Notes under the pieces: model-generated
Database searches by the model: none
What the model was told of the DNA's origin: nothing
The model's input: the letters and a program-made list of their open reading frames with translations, nothing else
Shown: positions 14,501-26,367 of the stretch, one piece after another
Numbering within the stretch: position 1 is the first letter of the stretch
Layout of the letters: the number at the start of each line of letters is the position of its first letter
Program-made: the position numbers and the translations under genes
From: Oscarella lobularis
Taxonomy: Eukaryota > Porifera > Homoscleromorpha > Homosclerophorida > Oscarellidae
Reading direction: 5' to 3'
DNA length: 64,000 nucleotides
Assembly: GCF_947507565.1 (NCBI RefSeq)
Contig: NC_089175.1
Location: forward strand, 2,469,733-2,533,732

Positions 14501-17209
14501 TTATACTTCGTTTTGCTGTTCTGTTTTCTCGTCGTCTTTCGCCGGCTCTTTGTCTTTCTCTTCCTTCTCCCCTTCTTTGTCCTTCTCCCCCTCCGTTTCT
14601 TTGTCTCCCGGATTGCTATGGCTTTCCTCTTCGACGTATACGACGTCATCGGGGTCAGGTGGAGCGGGAAGAATTTCCTCTCCCGGACAGATGACGTCAA
14701 ATATGGATCTCGCCTAAACAAAGCGCTTCTTTTTTTAAAAAATTAAACAATCAATATTTATTGTACTTTGGTTATGGCCTGATGAAAACCCAGTTCGGCA
14801 TCCGGTTCTGACGTTGCTATGACGTTTGCCGGAAGACCGGTTTCATCTCTTAGTCTAATATCGGTCTGACTGAAAAACAATCTCCAGAAAACGCGAGGTT
14901 TATCTAGTGATAAGTATAAATAAATTAACTAATTAAATAGCCAGATTCACCTTCTTCTTCATCTGATCCAAAGAGTGCCTCAGCTGTTGTCAATAAAGTG
15001 TCCTTTGCTGACTGCGATTGATGTGAACTGCACGTCAAATGAACGACATCTAGACAATAACAATATTCGTGGCTATAAAAGCATCAAATTTCTCATCATA
15101 CGCATACGAGAATTTTTAGGACATGCAAAGCTCAGAGGGCCCAGCTCTAGAGCACGCACAACGCCGGGTATCGCGCTAACAGAAGGAGGCACAGTCAAAA
15201 GAGTCACCTAGGATAAAACATCATCAATAGTAAATCGACTCCCTGAAGAGATTAATTAATTAAACACTTTTTCATCATCGCAAGGCTTGATTGACTTATT
15301 CGTGACAAATATACCGCGAGACACCTTTCTAGGATTTGACTCCACTGAGAAAATTATCATCTATTAGGAGATTTCTCATTTACCTTACAGTCTCTGAGTG
15401 TATCCCTTCAATACCACCAATATAGGAAGGACCAGCCAATAGCCATCTGTAAAGAACATAGCGTATAAAGAAAGATCTGTGCAGTTTTCTCTTATTATTT
15501 ACTTTGCGTTGAGCCGTTTTCCCTCTGATACGATGCCTTGAAATCTAGATAGAGCAAATTACTTATACACGTATCCCCATCATCTAACCCTAACCTATTC
15601 TCAGAATCAATGATCAATTTATCAGCCGTCTTCTTCAGAATGTATATCCCTCCAAACACAGCACACAGTCTAAAAAATAAAAAAAAATCAGCTATGTTTC
15701 CACTCTCTAAAGGGACCAGTGCTACCGGCAAAAGGCTTGAGGCAGTTCAGCCGTCCCGTAGAGTGGCCACAAAAAGGGAGAATTTCCGTATCTTCCTATA
15801 GAGCGAAGGTACTCCCGTATGCTTGTCAGAGCCTTCGCGAAATTCAATTATATGAAATCGCAATTGAAGATATTCTACTCTTCTTACCTCCAAAGTTGTG
15901 GATTGCTCCGTTTTCATTGCCAATGCGTATAGAATGAAGTGCTGTAGATTGAGAGTGAGTTTCTTGAATTTGAGAAATTCGACAAACGGTTTGTCCTTGA
16001 AATCTAAATCCTCGCTAAAAAGAAAAAACTAAACGCGGGAATTTATCACCTACCTTCGTATTCATCCAAATGATCTTCAAAGTCCATGCAAAACGTCAGA
16101 AATTTCATAAGCATTCGCTTTTCAATTATATTGACGATTTGGCTATTGAATACGTCAGCTCTAGAGGATGGCACCTAGAAAAAATCAAAATAATTTTAAT
16201 TGGTCAATTATTTCCCTGCTTACGTCTCGAAGCATTCCATTCATGTGCGTCACAATTCGTGACACGGCGCGAAATTCCAGATAACGACTCACTTGCGAAG
16301 AAATCAGCAATTCGACCAATGAGCCACGACAGTAAAGAACCTGAAAAATAAATAAATAAATAAATAAAAAGTATAAGCAAGAAATTTTACCACAACCTAC
16401 TTTCGGAAAAAGATCTATATTGAAGTGTCTCCAATCTTCTTTGAGTTTGGTCCAAGTAGCCTTGCACCGAAGAAAAATGCATCAGTTGATTCTAATACAT
16501 ACAGTACACAATACTTACGGCATCTTTTGTTTCTCTTCCTCTTTCTTCTCCTTCTTCTTCATTTTTCAAAGTTTCCGTCGTATCAGCAACTGCACTTTCA
16601 TTTTCCTCGTTCACCGTTTCTTCTTCCGTCTCGTGTTTGATTTCAGTATTAGCTTGACTAATAAACAAAAGTTCTAAGTATAGAACTTTTATTTATAGAG
16701 TAAATACGTACCTCCTATCTGTCTCTGTCTCTGGCACTAGAATTTCCTCTACATCTAAATCTGATACGGTAACCAATGGCTTTGACATGGACAGCAGTCG
16801 TTCTCCATCTTTCAACAAATCCGAATAGTCACGTTCATCTGGAGCACTATCCTAGTAAAATATATAAATTAATTAATTAATTAATAGAATTGCTGTGGGT
16901 ACTGAGTTTCCAGATGATTTCACTGATGCAATCCATTCTTCCAGATCTTTCCAATTGAAAACGGCCCAATTTCCGCCGTAGTATCCATTGCTAAGAGTAG
17001 GCATATTCAATTGCACTGTCGTAAATGAGGTGAGTCCGCCCACCTGTCCAAATGAAGGACTTTTCGGCCCGAACGAGCCAAAGCCGCGGCGACAATCGCT
17101 TCCACAAGGCCTAAATTAATCACTATCAAAAATATCTAAGAAAATATTGGCTGCTTTCACCTGTTCCGAGCACAATGCTGTCGTATTCGTCGGGAAGATC
17201 GTCGCCCAT
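14501..17209 (-). CDS. CHM: Rab escort protein (REP/CHM)
   Basis: Start [20 protein letters not shown] at 17209 is the GDI/REP dinucleotide-binding motif (VLGTGL) with SGKKSVHLDRNDYYGGN next. An acidic, low-complexity insert lies near 16500-16760. [19 protein letters not shown] (about 15600-15680) is the conserved Rab-binding/GDI block. The C-terminal block [20 protein letters not shown] (about 14640-14720) matches REP rather than GDI, followed by a very acidic Lys/Glu tail ending QQNEV. REP presents newly made Rab GTPases to Rab geranylgeranyl transferase. Introns are short; most exon edges were not fixed individually. Confidence 0.88.
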
Positions 17210-17423
17210 TTCGAAACCGACTTCTATTTTACAAGTACACACTTATATAAGCACATCCACGTCGCGTTCGTTCTTCATTTACATCGCAGTTCGAAATGAG
17301 AACGGAAAAACGTTAGTTGCTTTATCCGGGACGTCTATCTATAACGTCACGTGCGGGTTATAAGAAGCATTTCATTCATTCACAGCTTAAAATCGCTATC
17401 TACGCTTGCGTACGTCTCGAAGT

Positions 17424-19540
17424 TCAAACGGCGGAGGCTTGAGCGACACCTTGCGCCGACGGCATCGACAAAGGAACTCTCTCTCGCACCATTTGCTCGA
17501 CGATGGGGCAAATCTTGGAGAAAGGGGGCCTTTGAAGAGGATCGAACGAAAAGCAGAGACTCATGAGTCGAGAAATCTGCTTAGAAACGGTCCTCGGAAT
17601 CTCCAGCCCGATCCCCTCGCGAGCAACCTAAAAAATAAACAAATATTTAATCAATAAAAAAAATAAAGATTGTTGCTACTCACTCTCATTCCAACTTGCG
17701 CTGGGTGAAGCCCTTCAAACGGCAATTTCCCAGTCGCAAGTTCGAAAAGAATAACGGCGTAGTTCCAAACGTTAGTCATTTTCATATTCAAATTCTTCTG
17801 CTTGTATCCTTGCCTCAAAACTATCAGAAAAAAAAAGAGATATAGACATAGAGGAGGTTTAGAGGTCTCCCTTACTCTCAGGTGGCAACCACTGGGGATA
17901 ATGGGTCTTATGGGTTTGCACGACGCACCACTTGGCGTCGCCCAAATTGATACGAGCCAGAAAATCGTCCTCAATCTAAACACCACTTTATAATAAAAAA
18001 GGGAGAGGGGTCCCTTTGATTCCTAATAGACCATGATGTGATGACTTCGGAGCAAGAAGCTTGGCTTGCTTAGCTCAAGCGAATGCAAATAGGTGATTGC
18101 CTTTGCGATGTCGTATGCCCACTCAAGCCGATGGTTCTCAGTGAACGAGATCCCTTTAGCAAAAAGTCCCTAAGTATATGATGTGTATAGATATCTCGTC
18201 TTTTTACCTGCACTTTCCGTGTGTAGCACGTTGAATAAGGATCCGTGAGATATGTACTGGCTTACGACGGCGAGAATAGGCGGCTCCACGACGGCGCCAA
18301 GAACGGGAAGAATATTCGGATGCGAAAAGATTCTATAGATGAAAACAAATAAATAAAATCAATCAATGCATTTTTTCTCATTACCTGCATTTCATGAATT
18401 CGTCTCTGAACGTGTCCACCGTCTGTTTTGATAAATTTCCAGTGATTTTTAGTTTCTTGGCGACGACAGTGTGTCCAGTCCAAATTCCCTTCCACAACTA
18501 ATAATAACAATGATTGCCACGTGATTATTATATTTATTATGTGTCATTGCCTCTCCTGTGGATGTGTCTGACAATTTGATCGACAGTGTCAGAGATGACA
18601 TTGAAATGTCGGCGTCTCGAGACTTGAAATCGCTATCTAAAAAATAAAACCCATCTAATAAAATCGAATTCAAAAAATAATCAATAATAAACTTACCCGC
18701 CTTGCTTTTATGAGTCGATGAACTGGCTAAAAATGCAAGCAATATATTCAAATGAAAAAACAAGAAACATATCTCACTGAACCTCTGTAGGGTATCGTTT
18801 CAATTTCCTGACCCATCCTCGAAGCCTTATCTACAAAAAAACACCCTCAAAAACTCAACACTCTCTCCAAAAAAGATTTACCAACGAGCCTTCTAGCAAG
18901 CATTCTCTTCGCCTTATTCAACGGCGTTTGACCGTCTTTATTCGCCTGAGCGACGGGTGCACCCCGATCCATCAATTCCTAGAAGAAAAATAATGGAATT
19001 AGCAAAATTAGTTAATTAGCGTCCACAATAATAGTAGTCCAACTTCCGCCACTTCGCCGTAATTCCAAAAACACGCATAGTGAAGCGGCGAATTGCCGTG
19101 TTCGTTCAATCCCCTCACGCTCGCCCTGTTCCGAATCAACTAGAGCAGAAAGAACGAAGGGAGGAGGGGTCCCCTTATAGAATAGAAGAAAAAAACGCGC
19201 GGGTCCCCCCTTCCCTTCCCTTCCCTTACGATTTTAGCGATATTCAAATAACCGTGCGCCGATGCGAGATGAAGAGCCGAATCGCCGCCCATGTTGACGA
19301 TGTCGACGCGAGCGCCGCGCGCGATCAGCATTTCGGCGATCGTTTCGCGGCCCTGTCGCGACGCCCAATGGAGCGGAGTGAATCCGTGTTCGTCTCTACG
19401 GTCGGATGGTCGCGAGCGCGAGTCGGTTTTCGAGGCGCTGCGACGTCTTACGTGCAATTCGGATCGTTTTCCGTCGAGTAGAGCCATTTGCGAACGGCGT
19501 CGACGCTTCCTTGACGAACGCAATAGAAAATGTCGTCCAT
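17424..19540 (-). CDS. ILK: Integrin-linked pseudokinase
   Basis: Start MDDIFYCVRQGSVDAVRKWL (ATG 19540) and ankyrin repeats (DEHGFTPLHWASRQGRETIA; MGGDSALHLASAHGY) are those of ILK. The kinase-like domain ends with the block ARINLGDAKWCVVQT, where the usual DFG is DAK (about 17930-17970), then HYPQWLPPE, NVWNYAVILFELATGKLPF, and VAREGIGLEIPRTVSKQIS. The DFG loss agrees with ILK being a pseudokinase that scaffolds parvin and PINCH at integrin adhesions. Stop TGA 17424-17426. It is head-to-head with the CARD-kelch gene at 19989. Parts of it are duplicated at 22850-23436. Confidence 0.92.
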
Positions 19541-19867
19541 TATCGTGCGAGGTTAGCGTGCGCTGTGAGAGCGAAAAAAATTACTACGCCCCTCAATTCT
19601 TTATGAGGGCTTTGCTCCCAAAGCGAAAATCGGCAACAAAACGACACCTCTTGCATACCTACGCATTCGACGTCATTGATTAATTAAAATTCCTAATTGC
19701 AATTGGTCACGTGCAACGATCCCCATTTCATTGTTGTTCCCCCTGCGTTTCCCCTGGTTCTATAGCCTAATTTCGCTAATCCTGAACGTCAAAAATTGTG
19801 CATTCCAGTTCCAAACCCAAAAACCAATGAAATCTCAATACTTGTTTTGGTTACAAGGGACTCTTGT

Positions 19868-19880
19868 GGGGATTTTCCCC
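19868..19880 (+). promoter_or_regulatory. NF-kappaB-like site before CARD-kelch copy 1
   Basis: The perfect palindrome GGGGATTTTCCCC fits the kappaB consensus GGGRNWYYCC. It lies 108 bp before the ATG at 19989, with a TATA-like ACATAAATATTC between. The same 13 bases recur at the same distance in the two other copies. Confidence 0.6.
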
Positions 19881-19988
19881 GAACCGTGCGCCCACCTTAC
19901 ATAAATATTCGTTTTCCCCGGACCACCCTCATTCTTCGCACAGCCGCCGCCGTCGTCGTTCTTACTCGTCGCCTCTACTGTTGTCCAA

Positions 19989-21312
19989 ATGTCTTCCCTA
20001 ATCGACAAACGATGGGAATCGATTGTCCGAGATCAATTCGACGATCTCGTTCAAGTTCTCGATCCTTACTCTTTCCTCGATCGTCTCTTTCGCAAGAAAC
20101 TCGTCAACAAAGAAGAATATTCCCGTCTTCGCTCGATGCCGTCGAGAGAAGAGAAATCTCGCGCGCTACTCAGCGATATTTTGCCGCGAAAGGGAAAGAA
20201 ATCTTACGATCAATTTGTGACGATTCTACGAGAGACTGAAGGACAGGAAGATGTCGCCGAGGCGCTAGGTGAGCGATTTCAATGACGTGATTTTCGTGAT
20301 TGATCTTGCAAAAATTCTCAGGAGAAAGACGCGGAAGATCGCCTGCGACGGGAGAAGAGGAGAGGAAAGAGTTGAAGAGAAATCTTGCAGAATCGGAGAA
20401 GAAGCGTGCGAAATCGGAATTGACTAATATTGGATTAAGAAATAAGGTTATTTTATATGGTTGATATAAATAGGATTGAGAATTGGATATTTTTAGATTG
20501 GACGATGGAATGGGGGTCATCTCAAATGGAAACAATTCGAACCAAACATGCCCATTTATTGGTGTTTGCCACTTGGATGTGTGGCTGAAATCAATGGAAT
20601 GATACATGTTGGTTGGGAGAATAGAATGTTTCAGTTGAAGGAGGGAGCGTGGAAGGGAGAGAAGCATGACCTGGGTTTTCTCATAGGGAGTGTCTTTGAA
20701 TGTGAAGGGAAAGGATATGTCATGGAGGGGGGCGGGGACACTGTGGACGAATGCAAGAGAATTTATGAATGGAAAAGTGAAACGAGAGATTTGGAATTAT
20801 TAACTGAAATACCACATGAATATCAACTCATCAACAGATCAGCAATTGGACACAATGGGAGCATTTATCTTGTGGGAGGGAAATGGGGGAGTGATCGAGT
20901 TGATTGTTTTGATATTAATAAGAGAGAATGGGAACCAATAAAGAAAATGAAGAATGAACGGATTTGGTGTTCATTGGCTGTGATTGATGATAAAATGTTT
21001 GTTGGAGGAGGGTTGTGGGCGGAGAATTCAGTTGAATGTTTTTTGATGAAGGAACAAAAGTGGATTGATATCAATCCAACTACAAAGTACTTGTGTCAAT
21101 TGTCCTCATTGAATGGAAAACTTGTCGCAACAGGAGGAGGAGGATGTAGCAATTGTGTTGAATTGTATGATGAATTATCCGGGGATTGGCTTCCATTGCC
21201 ATCAATGAGTGAGGGACGATTTGATCATGGTGCATGTGAAACAAAAGACAATCAATTAGTTGTAGTGGGGGGAGAGGGTGCACTGAACTCACTTGAATGT
21301 TTGAAATTGTAG
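19989..21312 (+). CDS. CARD-coiled coil-kelch protein, copy 1
   Basis: Three exons, 19989-20268, 20322-20446 and 20497-21312, give 406 residues. Exon 1 is one death-fold domain of CARD type: six helices with LDPYSFLDRLFRKKLV, EEYSRLRSM, and LPRKGKKSYDQFVTILRETE. Exon 2 is a short charged coiled coil (ESEKKRAKSELTN). Exon 3 holds about six kelch blades, seen as GG pairs and trailing aromatic residues (IYLVGGKWGSDRVDCFD; MFVGGGLWAENSVECF; LVATGGGGCSNCVELYD). No membrane segment or signal peptide, so cytosolic. CARDs recruit other CARDs in immune and death signalling, and kelch propellers bind peptide ligands on one face. I know of no described family with this order; a sensor role is inference. 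Exon 3 is AT-rich and CpG-poor unlike exon 1. Confidence 0.82.
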
Positions 21313-21705
21313 TTGTGCTTTTGAGATCCAATTAAAATATCACGTGACCATTCCATTCTTGTTTCTCCGTTGCTTAGAAGACCGGCGAATCACTCCAATT
21401 TTACCGCCGCTGCTCTTTGACTCGTTCTCTTTCCACCGAAAAGAATTCAAATATTTCACGTCGCGGAAAAACAGCGCCGGCGAACCGACGAAAAACAGAG
21501 ACGATATTGTGTAAATCCTATACCAATTCTAATATGCAAGAATTTACTTATCGAGCGTAAATCGTCGATGGAAATTTCAGCTGATTCTCTTTGGCCGCCG
21601 AACGAATACTTAAGCGCGCGCTACAATCCGAATCCCGGATGTAACATTAATTGAAAAGATGACGCCATTTGCCTTACACTTACACGAATAGTTTAATATT
21701 ATTAA
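21313..21705. other. 3' flank between CARD-kelch 1 and the SNAPC1 duplicate
   Basis: Non-coding sequence repeated almost unchanged at 25978-26367 and in diverged form at 57359-57720. No gene seen. Confidence 0.6.
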
Positions 21706-22800
21706 TTATTTTGAAATCTTTTTTGGAACGTAGTCCTCATCCGAATCATTATCATTAAATTTAGAACCTTTCTCTTTTTCATCTGAACGACCAGCCGTTG
21801 CAGAAGTCGTTGAAGAAGTAGCAGCTTCTCTCTGTCGTTTCTACAACAATGCAACGTCACGTGCTGTATTACCTTTCCCTCTCAATCTCACAAACCTTTC
21901 CAGCACGCAACCAATATGCCCGATTTCTTATTTCTTGACGTCGCGAAAGAACAGAAGACTTTTCATCAGTTTGGCTCTAAAAACTCCGTTTGTCACAAAC
22001 ACAGGGTTTCCTTGGATTAGAACGCACAGAGTCGTCGTTGTCAGAGAACTCGCTGTCGCTCTCATCATCTTCTTTCACATGCAAACGTTTCTCCTTTTCC
22101 TAGAAAAACAAAATCACCGTTAAAATAAAGATTAATTAATTAATTAATTTATTGATTATACGTCTTCGAGTGTTTCAGCTGTCTTTGAATGTTCTCTAAC
22201 CAACCTAAATCAAAGAACGTCGAATTTTGACACTATTCAACAGGCAGAATATAATAGCCGAACTTCTCTACGTCAGCTGGAAGACTCGCATTTGCAACGG
22301 AAAGAGCTGGAGTGAGATGAGTGCGACCATCAAGAAGAAACGCCTCTTTCGCTTTCTCGTACTCGTCTCCACACAAGGGCAACGACTACAAAAAATATTC
22401 TACGTCACAAATGCATTATTTATATTGAGACCATCATGCCTTTAGAAGAGGATTTATAATTGCATCGGCTATATTGTGATCCGTACACAAAATTGAGGTC
22501 AGCGTATCGCGATTGACGATTCCAGATGAAGGGATTTGACTTCCCAGTGTCAACTGACGGAAAAAAAGTCATCACTAAAAAATTAATAATAACAAATAAT
22601 TTTCTGACCTCAAAAGGCGTGAAGGTGTAATAATAAGCTCGTTTCAAGTGCAAAACTCTCAGAACGTATTCGACGTCATAGTGCTAAAATAAATGCAAAT
22701 AATTATTTAAAGGTATGCAGGATTAGTTATCGCTGACCGTTTCTGCGTGCATTCGGTCTCGAAAAGAAGTCTAAGACACTCAGTGATTCTAATCTACACA
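21706..22800 (-). pseudogene. SNAPC1 3'-half duplicate
   Basis: This repeats the last six or so exons of SNAPC1 at 26368-27400, including HYDVEYVLRVLHLKRAYYYT, the SQIPSSGIVNRDTLTSILCT exon and the end DEDYVPKKISK with TAA 21706-21708. The first exons are missing: upstream of 22800 the sequence changes to ILK-derived DNA. Without a start it is a truncated relic, although the exons present remain largely open, which suggests a young event. Confidence 0.75.
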
Positions 22801-22849
22801 TTGATTTAACCCCTATTTATTACAGACTGTTTTTCATTTAATTACTTGG

Positions 22850-23436
22850 ACAAAGGAAGCCTTTGACAAACGAAAAGCTGAGACTCGTGAGTCGAGAAAT
22901 CTGCTTCGAAACGCTCCTCGGAATCTCCAGCCCGATTCCCTCGCGAGCAACCTAAAAAATAAACAAATATTTAATCAATAAAAGATACTGATTGTTGCAA
23001 CTCACTCTCCATTCCAACTTGCGCCGGGTGAAGCCCTTCAAAAGGTAATTTCCCAGTCGCAAGTTCGAAAAGAATAACGGTGTAGTTCCAAACGTTAGTC
23101 ATTTTCATATTCGAATTCTTCTGCTTGTATCCTTGCCTCAAAACTATGACATAGAGGAGGTTTAGGGGTCTCCCTTACTCTCGGGTGGCCTCCACTGGGG
23201 ATAATGGGTCTTATGGGTCTGCACAACGCACCACTTGGCGTCTCCCAAATTGATACGAGCCAGAAAATCGTCCTCAATCTAAACACCATTTTATAATACT
23301 TATAGGGGGTCGCGCGAGTCGGTTTTTGGGTCGCTGTGACGTCTTACGTGCAATTCGGATCGCTTTCGGTCGAGTAGAGCCATTTGCGAACGGCGTCGAC
23401 GCTTCCTTGACGAACGCAATAGAAAATGTCGTCCAT
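22850..23436 (-). pseudogene. ILK relic (first and late exons only)
   Basis: 22850-23290 matches the penultimate ILK exons (about 17545-17990), including the pseudokinase block near 23200-23280. It then jumps directly to ILK exon 1 (about 23310-23436, ATG 23434-23436), so the ankyrin repeats and most of the kinase-like domain are deleted. It cannot encode ILK. Confidence 0.8.
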
Positions 23437-23780
23437 TATCGTGCGAGGTTAGCGTGCGCTGTGGGAGCGAAAAAAATTCAGGAAAAAAGACGACGCCCCT
23501 CAATTCTTTATGAGGGCTTTGCTGCCAAAGCCAAAATCGGCTCGTGAGCCAACAAAACGACACCTCTTGCACACCTACGCATTCGACGTCATTGATTAAT
23601 TAAAATTCCTAATTGCAATTGGTCACGTGCAACGATCCCCATCTCATTGTTGTTCTCCCTGCGTTTCCCCTGGTTCTATGGCCTAATTTCGCTAATCATG
23701 AACGTCAAAAATTGTGCATTTCAGTTCCAAACCCAAAAACCAATGTAATCTCAAGAGTTTTTGTTACAAGGGACTCTTGT

Positions 23781-23793
23781 GGGGATTTTCCCC
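23781..23793 (+). promoter_or_regulatory. NF-kappaB-like site before CARD-kelch copy 2
   Basis: GGGGATTTTCCCC again, 108 bp before the ATG at 23902. Confidence 0.6.
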
Positions 23794-23901
23794 GAACCGT
23801 GCGCCCACCTTACATAAATATTCGTTTTCCCCGGACCACCCTCATTCTTCGCACAGCCGCCGCCGCCGTCGTTCTTACTCGCCGCCTCTACTCTTGTCCA
23901 A

Positions 23902-25977
23902 ATGTCTTCACTAATCGACAAACGATGGGAATCGATTGTCCGAGATCAATTCGACGATCTCGTCCGAGCTCTCGATCCCGACTCTTTCCTCGATCGTCTC
24001 TTTCGCACGAAACTCGTCACCAAAGAGGAATATTCTCGCGCTCGCTCGATGACGTCGAGAGAAGAGAAATCTCGCGCGCTACTCAGCGATATTTTGCCGC
24101 GAAAGGGAAAGAAATCTTACGATCAATTTGTGACGATTGTGCGAGAGACCGAAGGACAGAAAGATGTCGCCGAGGTGCTTGGTAAGCGAACGGGGAACGA
24201 AGAAGCGATTTTCGTGATTAATTTTTGGAAATTGTCAGGAAGAGAGACAAGATCGTCGGCGGCGGGAGAAGAGGAGAATAAACAATTGAAGCGGAAGGTT
24301 GCCGAACTGGAGAAGAAGCGTGCGAAATCGGAATTGACTAATATTGGATTAAGAAATAAGGTTATTTTATGTGGTTGATATCAATAGGATTGAGAATTGG
24401 ATATTTTTAGATTGGACGATGGGATGGGGGTCATCTCAAATGGAAACAATTCGAACCAAACATGCCCATTGATTGGTGTTGGCCATTTGGATGTGTGGCT
24501 GAAATCAATGGAACGATACATGTTGGTTGGAGGAAGAGAATGTTTCAGTTGAAGGAGGGAGCGTGGAAGGGAGAGAAGCATGACCTGGGTATTCTCATAG
24601 GGAGTGTCTTTGAATGTGAAGGGAAAGGATATGTCATGGAGGGGGGCGGTTTCCATGGAGAATGCAAGAGAATTTATGAATGGAAAAGTGAAACGAGAGA
24701 TTTGGAATTATTAACTGAAATACCACATGAATATCAACTCGATCACAGATCAGCAATTGGACACAATGGGAACATTTATCTTGTGGGAGGGTGGAGGAGT
24801 GATCGAGTTGATTGTTTTGATATTAAAAAGGGAGAATGGGAACCAATAAAGAAAATGAAGAATGGACGGTATGAGTGTTCATTGGCTGTGATTGATGATA
24901 AAATGTTTGTTGGAGGAGGAGAGGGGGCGGGGAATTCAGTTGAATGTTTTTTGATGAAGGAACAAAAGTGGATTGATATCAATCCAACTACAAATTACGA
25001 GTGTCAATTGTCCTCATGGAATGGAAAACTTGTCGCAACAGGAGGAGATTGGAAGAGCAATTGTGTTGAATTGTATGATGAATTATCCGGGGATTGGCTT
25101 CCATTGCCATCAATGAAGGCAGGACGGAGTTTCAAATGCGCATGTACGAGTACTAGTGCGTAACAATGGGCGGAGAGCCAATGACGTAGCCCTTTTCGCG
25201 CACGCGCCTTAAATCAGCCAATGAAGTAAACATTTATCGTTCTATCGAGACCCCGTGAAAGAAAAATGGCTCGGCTAAGATGAGTTCGAATTGGCTAAGC
25301 TTGAGATTTGGCAGATCGAAGCTTCAATGAATAAGCTTTGATTTTAGCCCTGACGTATTTTTAGTTGAGGGGGGACGTCATTCGAGAAAAAGCGGTTTGA
25401 AAGTTTTAGGACCGCTGAACGCACTAGGAACCGCACGTTTTCTCTATAAATAGCTTCAAAAATTTAAAAAATCGTAGGGATTTGTAAATGCGCTCGAAAA
25501 TGGGCTGAATCGTGCCTCAATCGCGCCTAACGACCCACGATGTTTCGAATTTTGCCGAAATATGTTAGGTAAAAACAGCGTCTTTTTAGCTTCAAAGCCA
25601 AAGAATACTGCCTTTTATTTATACTACTGGCGTTTTCGGAAAGCTCGGCGACAAAAATGGGAAGTTGTAGACGATACTATTTGTAAGAGGGTCCCCGCCC
25701 GATGCGCTTTCGTTTCAGTGAAGCAATGCCATATTTGAGCATTTTCGCCAAAGAAAATGCGCTTGCCAGAGGCTAGATAAGGTAAATTCAGCGCTTTCGG
25801 AGAACATTCGAAGGCGGGGAGTAACCCTAACTACGACGCATGCGTGTTTGAAACTCCGTCCTGCCATCAATGAATGAGGGACGATTTGATCATGGTGCAT
25901 GTGAAACAAAAGACAATCAATTAGTTGTAGTGGGGGGATGGGGTGCAAAGAACTCACTTGAATGTTTGAAATTGTAA
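23902..25977 (+). pseudogene. CARD-coiled coil-kelch copy 2, split by an inserted element
   Basis: Exons 1 (23902-24181) and 2 (24239-24360) and most of exon 3 (from 24411) are intact and near-identical to copy 1. At 25118 a 748-bp inverted-repeat element enters exon 3. Reading through adds a few residues and stops at TAA 25161-25163, about 32 residues short of the normal end, removing the last kelch blade. The missing end lies at 25866-25977 with its own stop. A blade-deficient product (about 384 residues) might still be made, so this may be a truncated gene rather than a dead one. Before the insertion its kelch exon has no stop and carries its own set of variable residues (for example IDWCWP, GGFHGEC, YECSL). 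Confidence 0.85.
25118..25865. mobile_element. 748-bp non-autonomous inverted-repeat element
   Basis: The ends are GGCAGGACGGAGTTTCAAA and its exact reverse complement, then a diverging zone with GCATG. The flanks carry a 9-bp direct repeat ATCAATGAA (25109-25117 and 25866-25874), and copies 1 and 3 show the empty site. No transposase-like ORF lies inside. A 9-bp duplication suggests a Mutator-like element; 8 bp would suggest hAT, and the edge is slightly ambiguous because CC precedes both repeats. Confidence 0.88.
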
Positions 25978-26367
25978 TTGTGCTTTTGAGATCCAATTAA
26001 AATATCACGTGACCATTCCATTCTTGTTTCTCCGTTACTTAGAAGACCGAAGAATCACTCCAATTTCACCGCCGCTGCTCTTTGACTCGTTCTCTTTCCA
26101 CCGAAAAGAATTCAAATATTTCACGTCGCGGAAAAACAGCGCCGGCGAACCGACGAAAAACAGAGACGATATTGTGTAAATCCTATACCAATTCTAATGT
26201 GCAAGAATTTACTTATTGAGCGTAAATCGTCGATGGAAATTCAGCTGATTCTTTGGCCGCCGAACGAATAATTAAGCGCGCGCTACAATCCGAATCCCGG
26301 ATGTATTATTAATTGAAAAGATGACGCCATTTGCCTTACACTTACACGAATAGTTTAATATTATTAA

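Noticed and set aside
19080-19683. Plus-strand frames over ILK exon 1 and the promoter
   Set aside because: They overlap the ankyrin exons of ILK, lack domains and use mostly basic, biased residues.
22134-22149. Recurrent TTAATTAATTAATT runs treated as a special element
   Set aside because: They occur in many introns and spacers of the window (for example 14228-14250, 16868-16885, 29898-29916, 63808-63838) and look like general intron composition.
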